Shown: positions 47,541-56,313, counted from the stretch's first letter. The stretch: 64,000 bases of DNA from Halapricum desulfuricans (GCF_017094505.1 NZ_CP064787.1:1550001-1614000), one strand, 5' to 3'. Translations and numbers: made by a program. Notes: generated by a model from the letters alone, not told the origin.

Positions 47541-48305
47541 TTACCACCACCGCTCGAACGGCTCGTACGCCTCGCCCGCGAGGAGGTGTTTCTTGATTTT
47601 ATACGCTTCCAAGCGTAGGAGGTACTGATAACTCACCTTGCGATTGAGGTTCGGATGCTCAATCGTCTCCTCTAGCGTCTTCTCAAACTCTTTGGAGTAC
47701 GTCTCACGCCCGGATTCGGTGAGCAGACAGGAATTCAGCTCCGTCTGGAAGTCACCTTCACGAAGCTGCCCGCGGTTCACGAGCCGAAAGAGCACACGGT
47801 CCGTCAGGAGCGGTTTGAACAGATCTGCGATGTCCAGCGCAAGCGAATATCGACGTTCTCCCGGTTCGTGGAGATAGCTGATAGTGGGATCGAGTGCCGT
47901 CGCCCTGATCGCTGAGACGACACTCGCATAGACTAGGCTATTGCCGAACGAGATCAGGCTGTTTACCTTGTTGTCTGGAGGATTGTACTGGCGGCCGTTG
48001 AATACAAACCCTTCTGGAAGGATCTCGTCGAACGTCGCGTAGTAGGCTCTGCGTGCGCTGGCTTCGACGCCCATCGCCTCGTCGACTGACTCGACTGTCT
48101 CGATCTCGTCTCGGCGTCTGTCGAGGGCATCGAGTGTGCTACCGAAGTCGTAGTCTCGATTGTCGTAATAGGAGACGTTGGCCCGCATGTTGTGGATGCT
48201 TCCCGAGACGAACTTGATAGCGATACGTAGCCGATGGTCTGAATCGTCGTACGCACGCACCTGTTTGACGACGGTCTGACCCGAGGTCTGGCCGCGCTCT
48301 GGCAT
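47541..48305 (-). CDS. cas1: CRISPR-associated integrase Cas1, N-terminal domain missing
   Basis: A 254-residue protein that matches haloarchaeal Cas1 from the segment just after the N-terminal beta domain (MPERGQTSGQTVVKQVRAYD) to the usual end. Family members are about 330 residues, so roughly 75 are missing. The catalytic residues are retained: Glu81 in GVEASARRAYY, His146 in SYLHEPGE and Asp158 or Asp161 in LALDIADLF. Upstream of the only ATG the frame runs into a CRISPR repeat and stops in the spacer behind it, so no longer start exists. The truncation removes the domain needed for Cas1 dimerisation and Cas2 contact, so new spacer uptake is probably lost. Confidence 0.85.
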   Translation of the reverse strand: MPERGQTSGQTVVKQVRAYDDSDHRLRIAIKFVSGSIHNMRANVSYYDNRDYDFGSTLDALDRRRDEIETVESVDEAMGVEASARRAYYATFDEILPEGFVFNGRQYNPPDNKVNSLISFGNSLVYASVVSAIRATALDPTISYLHEPGERRYSLALDIADLFKPLLTDRVLFRLVNRGQLREGDFQTELNSCLLTESGRETYSKEFEKTLEETIEHPNLNRKVSYQYLLRLEAYKIKKHLLAGEAYEPFERWW

Positions 48306-48315
48306 GATTGAGCCG

Positions 48316-48409
48316 GCTTCAACCCCACGAGGGTCCGTCTGAAAGTGTCAGCGGCTCCGTGTTCATCGACGAGTCCATGGCTTCAACCTCAGAAGGGGCC
48401 GTCTGAAAC
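48316..48409 (-). CRISPR. Mini-array of two repeats and one spacer inside the cas operon
   Basis: The repeat at 48316-48345 is canonical except for its last base. The repeat at 48380-48409, next to the second leader, has four changes. The spacer is 48346-48379 (34 bp). The mini-array lies exactly where cas4 and the 5' part of cas1 should be, and the left repeat ends 10 bp before the cas1 ATG. Confidence 0.9.
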
Positions 48410-48474
48410 CATGGCCAATTCAGGCCATATAGGATCTGCTGGGCGGTGCTGGGACTTAGCATTTGCGTCGACCC
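48410..48474 (-). promoter_or_regulatory. Second CRISPR leader (diverged copy)
   Basis: It resembles the main leader: ATGGCC-6-GGCCAT at 48411-48428 next to the repeat, then on the minus strand GTCGACGCAAATGCTAAG, close to the main leader's GTCGACGAAAACACTAAG. It could still drive the mini-array and, through it, cas1 and cas2. Confidence 0.65.
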
Positions 48475-48744
48475 TCAATAGCCCTGAAACCCTCGGGGTC
48501 GATGAAAGAGCTGTAGAAACTGACTGTCTGCCGCTAGATTCTCGCCGTGGACCGTCCGCGAGACGTACTGCTCGGAACTCATCCGGTACACGATCACGGA
48601 CCCCCCAGGATCCAGCATCGATTCGAGCTGTTCCTTGACCTCTTCGAGATCCCTCTCCGTTATCTTGCCCTCGAACATCGAATTCTGCACGTGCGTCAGA
48701 TACCGGCGCAGGAAGTTCAAGAACAGCCGGGTCCGGTCGGCTGC
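48475..48744 (-). pseudogene. cas2: 5'-truncated second copy of cas2
   Basis: The minus strand from 48744 reads AADRTRLFLNFLRRYLTHVQ and onward, about 70 percent identical to the intact Cas2 over 69 residues. The first eleven residues, including catalytic Asp9, are replaced by the end of cas3, and the stop codon is lost, adding a tail of 12 residues. The divergence shows it came from a different CRISPR-Cas locus, not from a recent local duplication. It overlaps the cas3 3' end. Confidence 0.85.
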
Positions 48745-51338
48745 TCCTGACCCAGTTTCCGAATCCCGGACCCATCGGCCAGATCGTAACTGTCCGACTC
48801 GCGGGCATCAACGACGACCAACTCCGGCAGTTCGACCGGATCGATGTCCGTTTCCTGCACGACGAATGCCTGCAGGTCGTTTTCAGGAGCGGCGCGAACG
48901 GACGCCATGAGATAGTTCAATCGGTCGAACAGCCTCGATGCGCGTGCATACGAGTTCCGGGTGCGGGCCCGAATGTACTGCTTCAGGAGAGCCGCGTCAG
49001 CATCGTCGGTGATGACAAGGACGTCTTCTGCGTCGTCTTCGATGAGCGACGCCTCCCGCAGTCGGTCGCCGTCCGCTTCGTCAACGGCCCTGGCAAGCGA
49101 GTCGGTCTCGACTGAACGGTTGTCGTCGCTGTGTAGCCGCTCGTAATATCGCTCGACACCCGTCGAAACCATCTCCCGCTCCGGAATATCGCGGCCGTGT
49201 GTTTCGACGAGCGACTCTAGAGCGTATGTGGTCGGTCTGAGCAGGTTCCCGTCGATCCGGTAGATCGAGGACGGCGGTGGATTGTCGTCGATCCCTTGTA
49301 AACGCCAGAGCGTCACCGTCGCTGTCTGGCCACCGAACGACCGGTTACACCGACCCGCCGCCTGCACCACGGACGGGATTGGAGCGTAATCCCGGTACAG
49401 GCGATCGAAGCTCACGTCGACGCCGGCCTCGACCAGCTGTGTCGAGGAAATCACCAACGCGCGATCGTCGATCGGCGTCTCCGCATCGTCATCGAGAATC
49501 CGTCTGATTGCCTCGATCAGAATCGACCGATCGACTGGGCGCAGTGCCGTGCTGAGTGTCCCGACGAGCGTCTCTTGTTGCCCTTCGACGTGCTCTGCGA
49601 CCGCTGAAAGGTACGCCGATACGGTGTCGTCGAGTCGCTCGTCACCCTCGTCGACAGCTGTGAGCAGGTCGTGGTCAGTCGCTGTTCGAAACTCACCGAG
49701 GACGCGACCTAGCGAGACAACGCGCGTTCCGTTTCGTCCGGCTATTTCGACGAGTTCGTGGTAGAGTTGTCTCGCGGCACGAACGGTGTTGGACACCACA
49801 AGGACCGACCCGATTGTCTCTCGACGTAGTTCCGTCGTCACGTGCGTAGCCGCTTCATGAACGCTGATTCCACTCTCGTCGTTGGCCGTGAGATGTGAAA
49901 CGACGGAGTCGTCGAGCTCGAACCGGACGCGCTCGTGCTCCGCGAGGAAATCGAAATACGACGTTGCATCGGGAATCAGTTCCGTCGGGTCGAGTTCCGG
50001 ATGTGTCTTCGAGATGATTCCGGGCTGGGTCGCAGTCATCAGGATCAGCGTCGCATCGTACTCCTCGACAAGGATCGTCGCAAGCCGGCTCACGAGATAC
50101 CACCACTCGCTGCTCAGCGCCTGCGGTTCGTCTACTACGATCACGCTGTCCTGCAGTGCGGGCAACTTGATTGATTGTGTGTTCTGTGGACCAGCGAGGC
50201 TCTCGAACAGCTGCACAAACGTCGTCAAAACGAGCCCCGCTTGCCAGGTTTTTCCGTACAGGACTTCCGAACCGTCCGCGATTCGCTCTTCTCCGTCGCC
50301 AACTCGTGTCCGCGTATCAGCGAGATAGTGGTGGAGTGTATACCGTTCGCGATCCGGCGTCACGTCGAGTCGCTCGGTAATCTCGTCGTGAACCTGATCG
50401 ATGACAGTCGTGAACGGAAGCGCGTATATGACGCGACCGTTTGTGCGCTCGGCCTCGGCGAGGGCCGCCTCGAGTCCGGCAAACGTCTTGCCGAATCCGG
50501 TGGGCAGCGTCAGCGTGAACACCGATTCGTCGTCTCTCAGTGTTTCGAGCTGGCGGGTCGCATCCCGACGCGCAGTGGTGCGTTTGTCGTTGAGCGTTGC
50601 GAGTACTCCATCCGCATCGGTGTCGAACTCGATCTGATTCCGATCCGGAAGCTGTGGCGGCCCCGACTGGATTTCGAGACCTGCAGCGTTCGTCTTGTCA
50701 GCACAGACAAGTGTCGACCAGAGCCGAAGTACGAGCGGGTAGAACTCCGCCGAGTTCTGTGGTGAGAAACTAGACGGCAGTGCTTTCGGGTACACCATCG
50801 GCTGATCGACAAACACGTCGTCCCACCCCAGTGAACCATCAGTTGCCCGCTGAAGTATCTCGTCTGCGATCGCGGGAACGTGATCGTCGATATTCTGTAA
50901 TTGCTCGCTGACACGCCGTGGTCGGTCCGCGTCTACTCCAGTTGTCGAGGAATATCTGTTGTGGTTCGTGTCGAAATCAGGCAACACGCCGTGATGTTTC
51001 GCGACCGCGTAGAATCCAGCGAGCTTGATATCGCCTGGTACGCCCATGCTATCGAGTGCATGAAACGTGAGATACGCGCTTGTCAGCGAATGGCGCCTGT
51101 ACAGAGACGAGCGCGAACAGGAGTCGCCTTTGTGGATATACTCCTGAAACCACTGTGTAAGCTTCCCGATATCGTGCACTTCGCTGATGGTCGTAATGAC
51201 CGATTCGAGCGTCCAGCCGTCGGCGACCGCTATATCGTCGGGCGTGAGGTCCTTCGCGTTCGTTCGCACACCTGTCAGATGATCGTCAAGCGTTTGGTTC
51301 GGGCGTGCGAGCAGTTCGTCCCGTGTTCGATAGACCAT
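48717..51338 (-). CDS. cas3: CRISPR-associated helicase/nuclease Cas3 (HD plus helicase)
   Basis: An 873-residue fused Cas3. The HD nuclease has SEVHDIGKLTQWF (His55, Asp56), RRHSLTSAYL and VAKHHGVLPD. The superfamily 2 helicase has the P-loop TLTLPTGFGKTFAGLE (near 278), the DExH-like VVDEPQAL, LMTATQPG, and motif VI PSVVQAAGRCNRSF. It degrades DNA bound by Cascade. The last residues (KLGQEQPTGPGCS) are read from sequence belonging to the truncated cas2 copy, so the natural C-terminus was replaced at a recombination joint; the core is untouched. It starts 1 bp after the cas5 stop. Confidence 0.95.
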   Translation of the reverse strand: MVYRTRDELLARPNQTLDDHLTGVRTNAKDLTPDDIAVADGWTLESVITTISEVHDIGKLTQWFQEYIHKGDSCSRSSLYRRHSLTSAYLTFHALDSMGVPGDIKLAGFYAVAKHHGVLPDFDTNHNRYSSTTGVDADRPRRVSEQLQNIDDHVPAIADEILQRATDGSLGWDDVFVDQPMVYPKALPSSFSPQNSAEFYPLVLRLWSTLVCADKTNAAGLEIQSGPPQLPDRNQIEFDTDADGVLATLNDKRTTARRDATRQLETLRDDESVFTLTLPTGFGKTFAGLEAALAEAERTNGRVIYALPFTTVIDQVHDEITERLDVTPDRERYTLHHYLADTRTRVGDGEERIADGSEVLYGKTWQAGLVLTTFVQLFESLAGPQNTQSIKLPALQDSVIVVDEPQALSSEWWYLVSRLATILVEEYDATLILMTATQPGIISKTHPELDPTELIPDATSYFDFLAEHERVRFELDDSVVSHLTANDESGISVHEAATHVTTELRRETIGSVLVVSNTVRAARQLYHELVEIAGRNGTRVVSLGRVLGEFRTATDHDLLTAVDEGDERLDDTVSAYLSAVAEHVEGQQETLVGTLSTALRPVDRSILIEAIRRILDDDAETPIDDRALVISSTQLVEAGVDVSFDRLYRDYAPIPSVVQAAGRCNRSFGGQTATVTLWRLQGIDDNPPPSSIYRIDGNLLRPTTYALESLVETHGRDIPEREMVSTGVERYYERLHSDDNRSVETDSLARAVDEADGDRLREASLIEDDAEDVLVITDDADAALLKQYIRARTRNSYARASRLFDRLNYLMASVRAAPENDLQAFVVQETDIDPVELPELVVVDARESDSYDLADGSGIRKLGQEQPTGPGCS

Positions 51339-51339
51339 A

Positions 51340-52110
51340 TTAGATGAAACAGACTGTACTCTCGCCGACCTGTGATGCCGGTACGCCAGAGACTTGGACT
51401 GAATCTCCGTCTGGCGGGTACGCGTACGAGAGAAATTGCGTCGTCTTCCGTCCGTCGCCGTCCCACGTCATGTACTGGGGGGTCCGCTCGATCGAGTACG
51501 AGACTCCCGGTTGCGGACTGATGAGGTCCTCCGGAACGATCGAATCGATTGTGTCAGCACTCTCGACCGCTTCGACGGTATTTTCCTCGACATCGCGGAC
51601 CTCTGCCAGGCACTCCGATTTGCCGAGATACGGCGTGTACACCGGCCTCGGCCCATCGCCATTGATACCGAGTCGGTCGGCCAGTTCTTCCTCGAACGAG
51701 TCGTCCGTCAGGACGACATGCACCCGGAACGCCGCGTCACGAAGGTACTCGAAGGAGCGGCGTTGGCGCTTTGCTTCGAGCACTTCAGGCGGCACAAGTG
51801 TCTTTCCCGAAACGCCGTCCGCCTGCTGTATCTCGTTCTCGGTCGTCGGTAGCGTGAGCATCGGAACCTGCATCGTCCGAACCGGCTGCGTTGGTTCGAT
51901 TGCGATTGCCGATGAATCCGCATCAAACGTCTCGTAGTAGGAATCCCGTGCTCGACCGAGAATCGCCGCGATCAGCCCTGCAACGGTCGTCCGAGGCATC
52001 ACACGATAGGTCTGCTTGTCAGTCGTCGTATCGATCCGTCGGAAGTGCGCCCACGGACCGTCGACGGTGAACGAAAGACACCGACGACCCTCTGTGTCTA
52101 CGTTCGTCAT
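51340..52110 (-). CDS. cas5: Cascade subunit Cas5 (I-B)
   Basis: A 256-residue RAMP protein. CLSFTVDGPWAHFRRIDT near the N-terminus and YRVMPRTTVAGLIAAILGRA are the typical Cas5 parts. In Cascade it caps the 5' handle of the crRNA. The ATG at 52110 overlaps the cas7 stop (TGATG); a GTG one codon upstream is the alternative. Confidence 0.93.
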   Translation of the reverse strand: MTNVDTEGRRCLSFTVDGPWAHFRRIDTTTDKQTYRVMPRTTVAGLIAAILGRARDSYYETFDADSSAIAIEPTQPVRTMQVPMLTLPTTENEIQQADGVSGKTLVPPEVLEAKRQRRSFEYLRDAAFRVHVVLTDDSFEEELADRLGINGDGPRPVYTPYLGKSECLAEVRDVEENTVEAVESADTIDSIVPEDLISPQPGVSYSIERTPQYMTWDGDGRKTTQFLSYAYPPDGDSVQVSGVPASQVGESTVCFI

Positions 52111-53141
52111 CACTCTTGATCGGGGTGGACGTCGATGACAGTGACGTTATCTTCCCCGACACGGGATCGCAGCTTTTCGTAGAACGCTTCTGGCCCATCG
52201 TTCCCGGCGAAATCGAACTGCACGTAGTCGTCGGCGATCACATGCACTGTTTCGATATGATCCGCGTCGTTCTCCAGTTCATCGAGTAGCCCGCTCACAT
52301 CGAGCGTGCAGTCTCTGATATTACGGAGTTCGGTGTCGGTCTTGTCGTCGGTATCGAGTTCAACGCCGTGATCGAGCGACCCGCTGTGATAGGAGTCCGT
52401 CTCGTACTCAACCCGAAGGTAGACGCGAGGTTGGTGACCCATTTTCGAACGCGTGAGCGTCTGGTTCTTGAGTCCTCGCCAACAGAGCCTGTCGAGGCGC
52501 TCGACATCGTCTTGAGTGAGATGCGTCGCTTCAGCGGCGTTCTCGTTGACGACGCCGTGGAATTTCACGAGGGCGTATTCCAGGCGGTTATCGGTCGCAA
52601 AGGTCCCTTGCTCTTCTTCACCACCACTGGCAACGACCGTCGAGAGCTGCTTCGATTCTGTCTTCGTGGCGACTGTATGCATGCTTCGCCCGTGTTCGAA
52701 CTGGACTGGACCGATGAACTGACCGGGGAAGTCATCACCGAGTAGGTCCTGGAAATTAGACGAGAACGAACACGTTGCGCCGAAATACCGGACGTCTGTG
52801 GCGTTCGTGAGGAACAGCTCTGCCGCATCTTTGCTGGCCATGTCTTCCAGCTCGTCCTCGTCCGTCCCTGTGACCCGCTTGAACAGCCCATCTCGGTCGG
52901 GAACGTCCTCATACGGCGCTTTCGAGGGGTTTCTGACGTAAATCCCGTAGCCGTCGTCGTCAAGCTGATCGCGGATATACCGCTTTAGACGGACATCAGT
53001 GACGACTGCTTCCCCGGTCGTCTCGTCCACACGTGGTTTGTCGTTAGCCGATAGCGGGTTCCCGTTCGGGTTGCAGTCGCTGGCGTCGTACAGGAACACG
53101 ATTTCTGAGCGGTTCTCGAGCGTGGTGGGTTCATCAGACAT
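52110..53141 (-). CDS. cas7: Cascade backbone subunit Cas7 (Csh2)
   Basis: A 343-residue protein with the Csh2/Cas7 start EIVFLYDASDCNPNGNPLS, then TDVRLKRYIRDQLDDDGYG and DVRYFGATCSF. Several copies coat the spacer part of the crRNA, flipping out each sixth base. A GGAGGA ribosome-binding site precedes the ATG by 7 nt. It lies 3 bp after the cas8b stop. Confidence 0.95.
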   Translation of the reverse strand: MSDEPTTLENRSEIVFLYDASDCNPNGNPLSANDKPRVDETTGEAVVTDVRLKRYIRDQLDDDGYGIYVRNPSKAPYEDVPDRDGLFKRVTGTDEDELEDMASKDAAELFLTNATDVRYFGATCSFSSNFQDLLGDDFPGQFIGPVQFEHGRSMHTVATKTESKQLSTVVASGGEEEQGTFATDNRLEYALVKFHGVVNENAAEATHLTQDDVERLDRLCWRGLKNQTLTRSKMGHQPRVYLRVEYETDSYHSGSLDHGVELDTDDKTDTELRNIRDCTLDVSGLLDELENDADHIETVHVIADDYVQFDFAGNDGPEAFYEKLRSRVGEDNVTVIDVHPDQE

Positions 53142-53144
53142 GAA

Positions 53145-55322
53145 TCATTCCTCCGTGGAGTCTTCGGTAATGTTTTCGTCAGTGTCGCTGATTCCGTATG
53201 CGATACCCAGAGCGTAGAGCCACTGGAGTTCGTTCTGAGTGAACTTCCAGGTGCTCGGATCAGACTGGAGCATCAAGTTCGGCAGCCGGTTGACGTACCG
53301 TGCATTGTACTGGCTGCCAAGCTCGTCCTCGCTTTCGATATAGGTGTTGTTCATCTGCAGGACCTCGTTGGTGACCTCCTTGATCGACTGAGTCGTGAGA
53401 TAGTCGATCGGATATCGACGGACGAGCGTCGAAGAGACGTCATTGCGGCGCTGTAGCGTCGTGATCCGTCCGACGAGCCCGCCGAGAAGGAATACGGCCT
53501 GTCGACTCTCCTTCTGAAGCACTTCGTGGCTGTTGAGGAACTCCTGCAGTCGTTCGTCACGCGATTCGTATTCGGTGTCGTGAGTGATCGGTTGCACGTT
53601 TGCGATTGTCGCTGTCGGTGTCGATTCCAGCACCCCGGCGTCGGACAGGGCGCGGAACTGTGCGTACTGAGCGAGAATGTCGAAGACCGGAACGCCGTTG
53701 CCTTCTCCATCAAATTCTGACCGCTGGCTCTGGACGAGTTGGTGGACGTACTCTTCCAGCAGCGTCTCCGGCACGATCGTCTCGCCGGTCAGGAACTGGC
53801 GCATCCGACGGGCACGACTGTCGTCGATATCTCCCGCTTTCGGCGTTTCGCTGGCTTCGCGGCTCGATCGCGTCGGCTCTGTCGTCCGGACGAAGTACGA
53901 CCCGAACAAGAGCTCTCCGTGCAATCGTGCGTCTCGACTGAGAAGCGGTGACTGTGCGCGACGCAGCGTGCTCGAAAAGAGCCCGAACTCGCCGAATGGA
54001 CGCTCGTTGAGGATGTGCCGGTGTGCTTGTTCGACCTCTCTTGGCCGATAACGCGGTGCGTCGATTGTATCGAATAGCAGTCGGTTCGGGTTCCCGCTTA
54101 CGACCAGGGCCGTCGCAAATCGGACACTTCCGAAGGCCTCGTCGCTATCTATACCGAACGAGATTTCCTCTCGCTCACCGGCTTCCTCGACCCGTTGGTA
54201 TAAATCGACAATGACATCTTCAAGATCGTCCTGATCGGCGTCACGAAGACGGGTGTAGACAGTGTCAACGAACCAGTCAAAGTCAGCCGGAGAAAGCGCA
54301 GAGGGTGGACCAGACAGATACGGCAGGACGTACAACCGTCGGCTCTGACCGAGTCCGCGATAGAACTCCTCAAAGAGGTTGTTGGCATCAGCGATAGCAG
54401 CGGCCGTTTCGTGGCTGATCGGTCGCGATCGCCACGCGTCCGAACCATCAACTGACAGGTCCGGGAAATGTTCTCGCTGTTTTTTCCCGTACATCCCGAA
54501 CAGGCCTGCTGAACCACCCGTGACGCGGTCCTGTTCATTGGTTACGTAGCCGGCTCCCTCCCCACCTGCGCCTTCGACCGACATGGACTCCAGCCGTTCC
54601 GACTTCTGTTCGACCATGACCTCGTTCAGGACCGGTATCTCACCCGGGTATCGGTACTCGTCGTCGTCCGGCAGCTTCACCCGAATCGTGATCAACGACT
54701 CCAGTTCGTACGTCTCGTCACCACCGACCTCTCGCAGGAGCCCGTCTTTCGCGCGTTCCATCTGCTCGTCATCATCACCGAGCTCGGCGAGTGCTTCGAT
54801 GATCCACGTCGCTCCGCTGTCATCCCGTTCGATGACAGTCTGCGCGGCATCACTCTGTGCCCACCCCGTAAACCTGTCTTGGACGTTATTTGTTCCCCAG
54901 GCGTCGTCGCGCATCCCTGCGATGTGGTGAGCATCAGCCGACTTCTGGGTCGTGACCGAATAGTCGGTCATGCTGCTGGTCTTGTTGGCTGGATAGGAAT
55001 GGCCGAGCTTGAATCGAAGATCTTCTGTCGCCTGTGTGATTCGTACGGGACGGTCAGCCCGTAGCTGCGGGTTGTCAGGGTCGCTGAGATCAACGAAGAT
55101 CTCGACGAGACTCTCGTCTTCACCGAACAGCTCGTTCTTGGCGGCCGGCGTCATGAACGACAGATGGCGCGGAGCCAATTCGAAGTCTATTTGCCCTGCT
55201 GTGACTGTGTCGTACCATTCTAGAATCGAATACTGGACCCCGATGTCGTAAAACGACGCGGGACGGCGCTGTGGTAACCGTTCCAGGGCCTCTTCAGCCC
55301 GATCCAGTCCGTTACTCGTCAT
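53145..55322 (-). CDS. cas8b: Cascade large subunit Cas8b
   Basis: A 725-residue I-B large subunit of the haloarchaeal type. It begins MTSNGLDRAEEALERLPQRR and ASFYDIGVQYSILEWYD. It recognises the PAM and recruits Cas3. The family is poorly conserved and I assign it by size, position and general resemblance to haloarchaeal Cas8b. Its start overlaps the cas6 stop by 11 bp, so there is no intergenic space between cas6 and cas8b, where the CreTA module of Haloarcula hispanica lies. Confidence 0.9.
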   Translation of the reverse strand: MTSNGLDRAEEALERLPQRRPASFYDIGVQYSILEWYDTVTAGQIDFELAPRHLSFMTPAAKNELFGEDESLVEIFVDLSDPDNPQLRADRPVRITQATEDLRFKLGHSYPANKTSSMTDYSVTTQKSADAHHIAGMRDDAWGTNNVQDRFTGWAQSDAAQTVIERDDSGATWIIEALAELGDDDEQMERAKDGLLREVGGDETYELESLITIRVKLPDDDEYRYPGEIPVLNEVMVEQKSERLESMSVEGAGGEGAGYVTNEQDRVTGGSAGLFGMYGKKQREHFPDLSVDGSDAWRSRPISHETAAAIADANNLFEEFYRGLGQSRRLYVLPYLSGPPSALSPADFDWFVDTVYTRLRDADQDDLEDVIVDLYQRVEEAGEREEISFGIDSDEAFGSVRFATALVVSGNPNRLLFDTIDAPRYRPREVEQAHRHILNERPFGEFGLFSSTLRRAQSPLLSRDARLHGELLFGSYFVRTTEPTRSSREASETPKAGDIDDSRARRMRQFLTGETIVPETLLEEYVHQLVQSQRSEFDGEGNGVPVFDILAQYAQFRALSDAGVLESTPTATIANVQPITHDTEYESRDERLQEFLNSHEVLQKESRQAVFLLGGLVGRITTLQRRNDVSSTLVRRYPIDYLTTQSIKEVTNEVLQMNNTYIESEDELGSQYNARYVNRLPNLMLQSDPSTWKFTQNELQWLYALGIAYGISDTDENITEDSTEE

Positions 55323-56085
55323 GGTCCTGTATATTCACGAACCCGAACCCGAGGCTGTTCCGTTCTCCAATCCCGACATCAAGCGCCAGATTCAGGTGCC
55401 GTCTGTGATCGTCGTCTCGAACTGTGTAATCGAACCGCCACTTGCTCAATACCCATGTCTCCGTTTGGCCGGTCGTCGGCTCAACGGGGATAGCAAAGGT
55501 TTTGAGTAGCTCGTAGCCGTCGAACAGGTCGCCCTTGACTTCGGATGGCCCGGGCAGGTACTCCGGACAGTACAGGTCGTGTTTCTTGTCCAGATTGGCC
55601 TCGAGCTGGTTTCGGAACGGTTCCATCGTATGTTCGGGCCGCCAGAACTCGGCTTCGTCGTGGTCGATATCCAGACCGTACGCCTCAAAACGCCAGGGCG
55701 GGATCCGCACGAGGACGCCTGTTCCGGTCTCGATCGTTCCGGACGTTCCGGGATCGCCGACATCCGGAGCTACCGGTGTGAGTTCCTCGACGTGGAACGG
55801 CATCTCGCCGATGTTCAACTCGCGGTTGTCTTTGAGATCCGCGGCAACGTACGCGAGTAGCTCCTCCTCGGGCGACGCGATCAGCAACGTCCGCTCGTCC
55901 CCCTCTCTCATGTCCTCGGGGGGAAATGGATTCGAGTAGACGAACGGCATCGGTCGATTCTCGTCGTGCAAGTCGTCGTACGGACTGTCCTCGAGCGCAC
56001 CCCAGATTCGGCCCTGGAGCTTGTGGTGGTACGTGTTGTCGTAGGCGGTGTCTCGCCGCGCTCGCAAGCGAGCGAGTATTCGCAT
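55312..56085 (-). CDS. cas6: crRNA-processing endoribonuclease Cas6
   Basis: A 257-residue RAMP nuclease. Candidate catalytic histidines are in DNTYHHKLQGRIWG (His20/His21), and the glycine-rich loop GIGERNSLGFGFV closes the protein. It cuts the repeat to leave the 8-nt handle GTTGAAGC. The ATG at 56085 follows a GGAGGA site by 8 nt. First gene of the cas operon. TTATAA at 56148-56153 is the likely TATA box, giving a leader of about 35-40 nt. Confidence 0.93.
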   Translation of the reverse strand: MRILARLRARRDTAYDNTYHHKLQGRIWGALEDSPYDDLHDENRPMPFVYSNPFPPEDMREGDERTLLIASPEEELLAYVAADLKDNRELNIGEMPFHVEELTPVAPDVGDPGTSGTIETGTGVLVRIPPWRFEAYGLDIDHDEAEFWRPEHTMEPFRNQLEANLDKKHDLYCPEYLPGPSEVKGDLFDGYELLKTFAIPVEPTTGQTETWVLSKWRFDYTVRDDDHRRHLNLALDVGIGERNSLGFGFVNIQDHDE

Positions 56086-56147
56086 TCGCTATTCCTCCGT
56101 TGCTGTACGGTTTGCTTCCATTACCCTTTGGTTGTGGAATGGCTTTG

Positions 56148-56153
56148 TTATAA
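56148..56153 (-). promoter_or_regulatory. TATA box of the cas operon
   Basis: TTATAA about 65 bp upstream of the cas6 start and 27 bp downstream of the relic repeat at 56181-56204. The start site would be near 56122. Confidence 0.55.
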
Positions 56154-56182
56154 GGGTCATTGTATCGTAGTGAAAGTGGGAC

Positions 56183-56247
56183 CCCACAAGGGTCCGTCTG
56201 AAACTGTACCCTGACTTAGCCAATAGAATGGCTCGGCTAGCTTCAAC
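56183..56247 (-). ncRNA. CreA-like guide RNA (degenerate mini-CRISPR)
   Basis: Two degenerate repeats flank a 35-nt guide (56205-56239). The upstream repeat (56240-56270, minus strand) has decayed except for its last eight bases, GTTGAAGC, identical to the crRNA 5' handle of the array. The downstream repeat (56181-56204) keeps 21 of the 22 bases of the 3' handle (from GTTTCAGACGG to GTGGG, one C to T in the loop) and has lost its own handle. The mature RNA after Cas6 cutting would be 65 nt (8+35+22). A minus-strand ATAAAAG box at 56289-56295 would start transcription near 56267, at the edge of the first repeat. This is the architecture described for CreA antitoxin guides. The guide pairs with 56610-56630. 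Confidence 0.8.
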
Positions 56248-56288
56248 TGCAATCTGCGCCTTCTGGATACTGTGGTGCTGCCAGGGTA

Positions 56289-56295
56289 CTTTTAT
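56289..56295 (-). promoter_or_regulatory. Putative promoter of the CreA-like RNA
   Basis: ATAAAAG on the minus strand (GACATGATAAAAG context), 25 bp upstream of the expected start near 56267. Confidence 0.5.
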
Positions 56296-56313
56296 CATGT
56301 CTTAGCCTCTATT

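Noticed and set aside
48306-48716. A cas4 gene between cas3 and cas1
   Set aside because: No frame carries the Cas4 nuclease motif or the four Fe-S cysteines; the space is filled by cas2 remnant, leader and mini-array.
56089-56298. A 69-codon minus-strand frame overlapping the CreA-like element
   Set aside because: It reads through both degenerate repeats and the guide, and its composition is not haloarchaeal.
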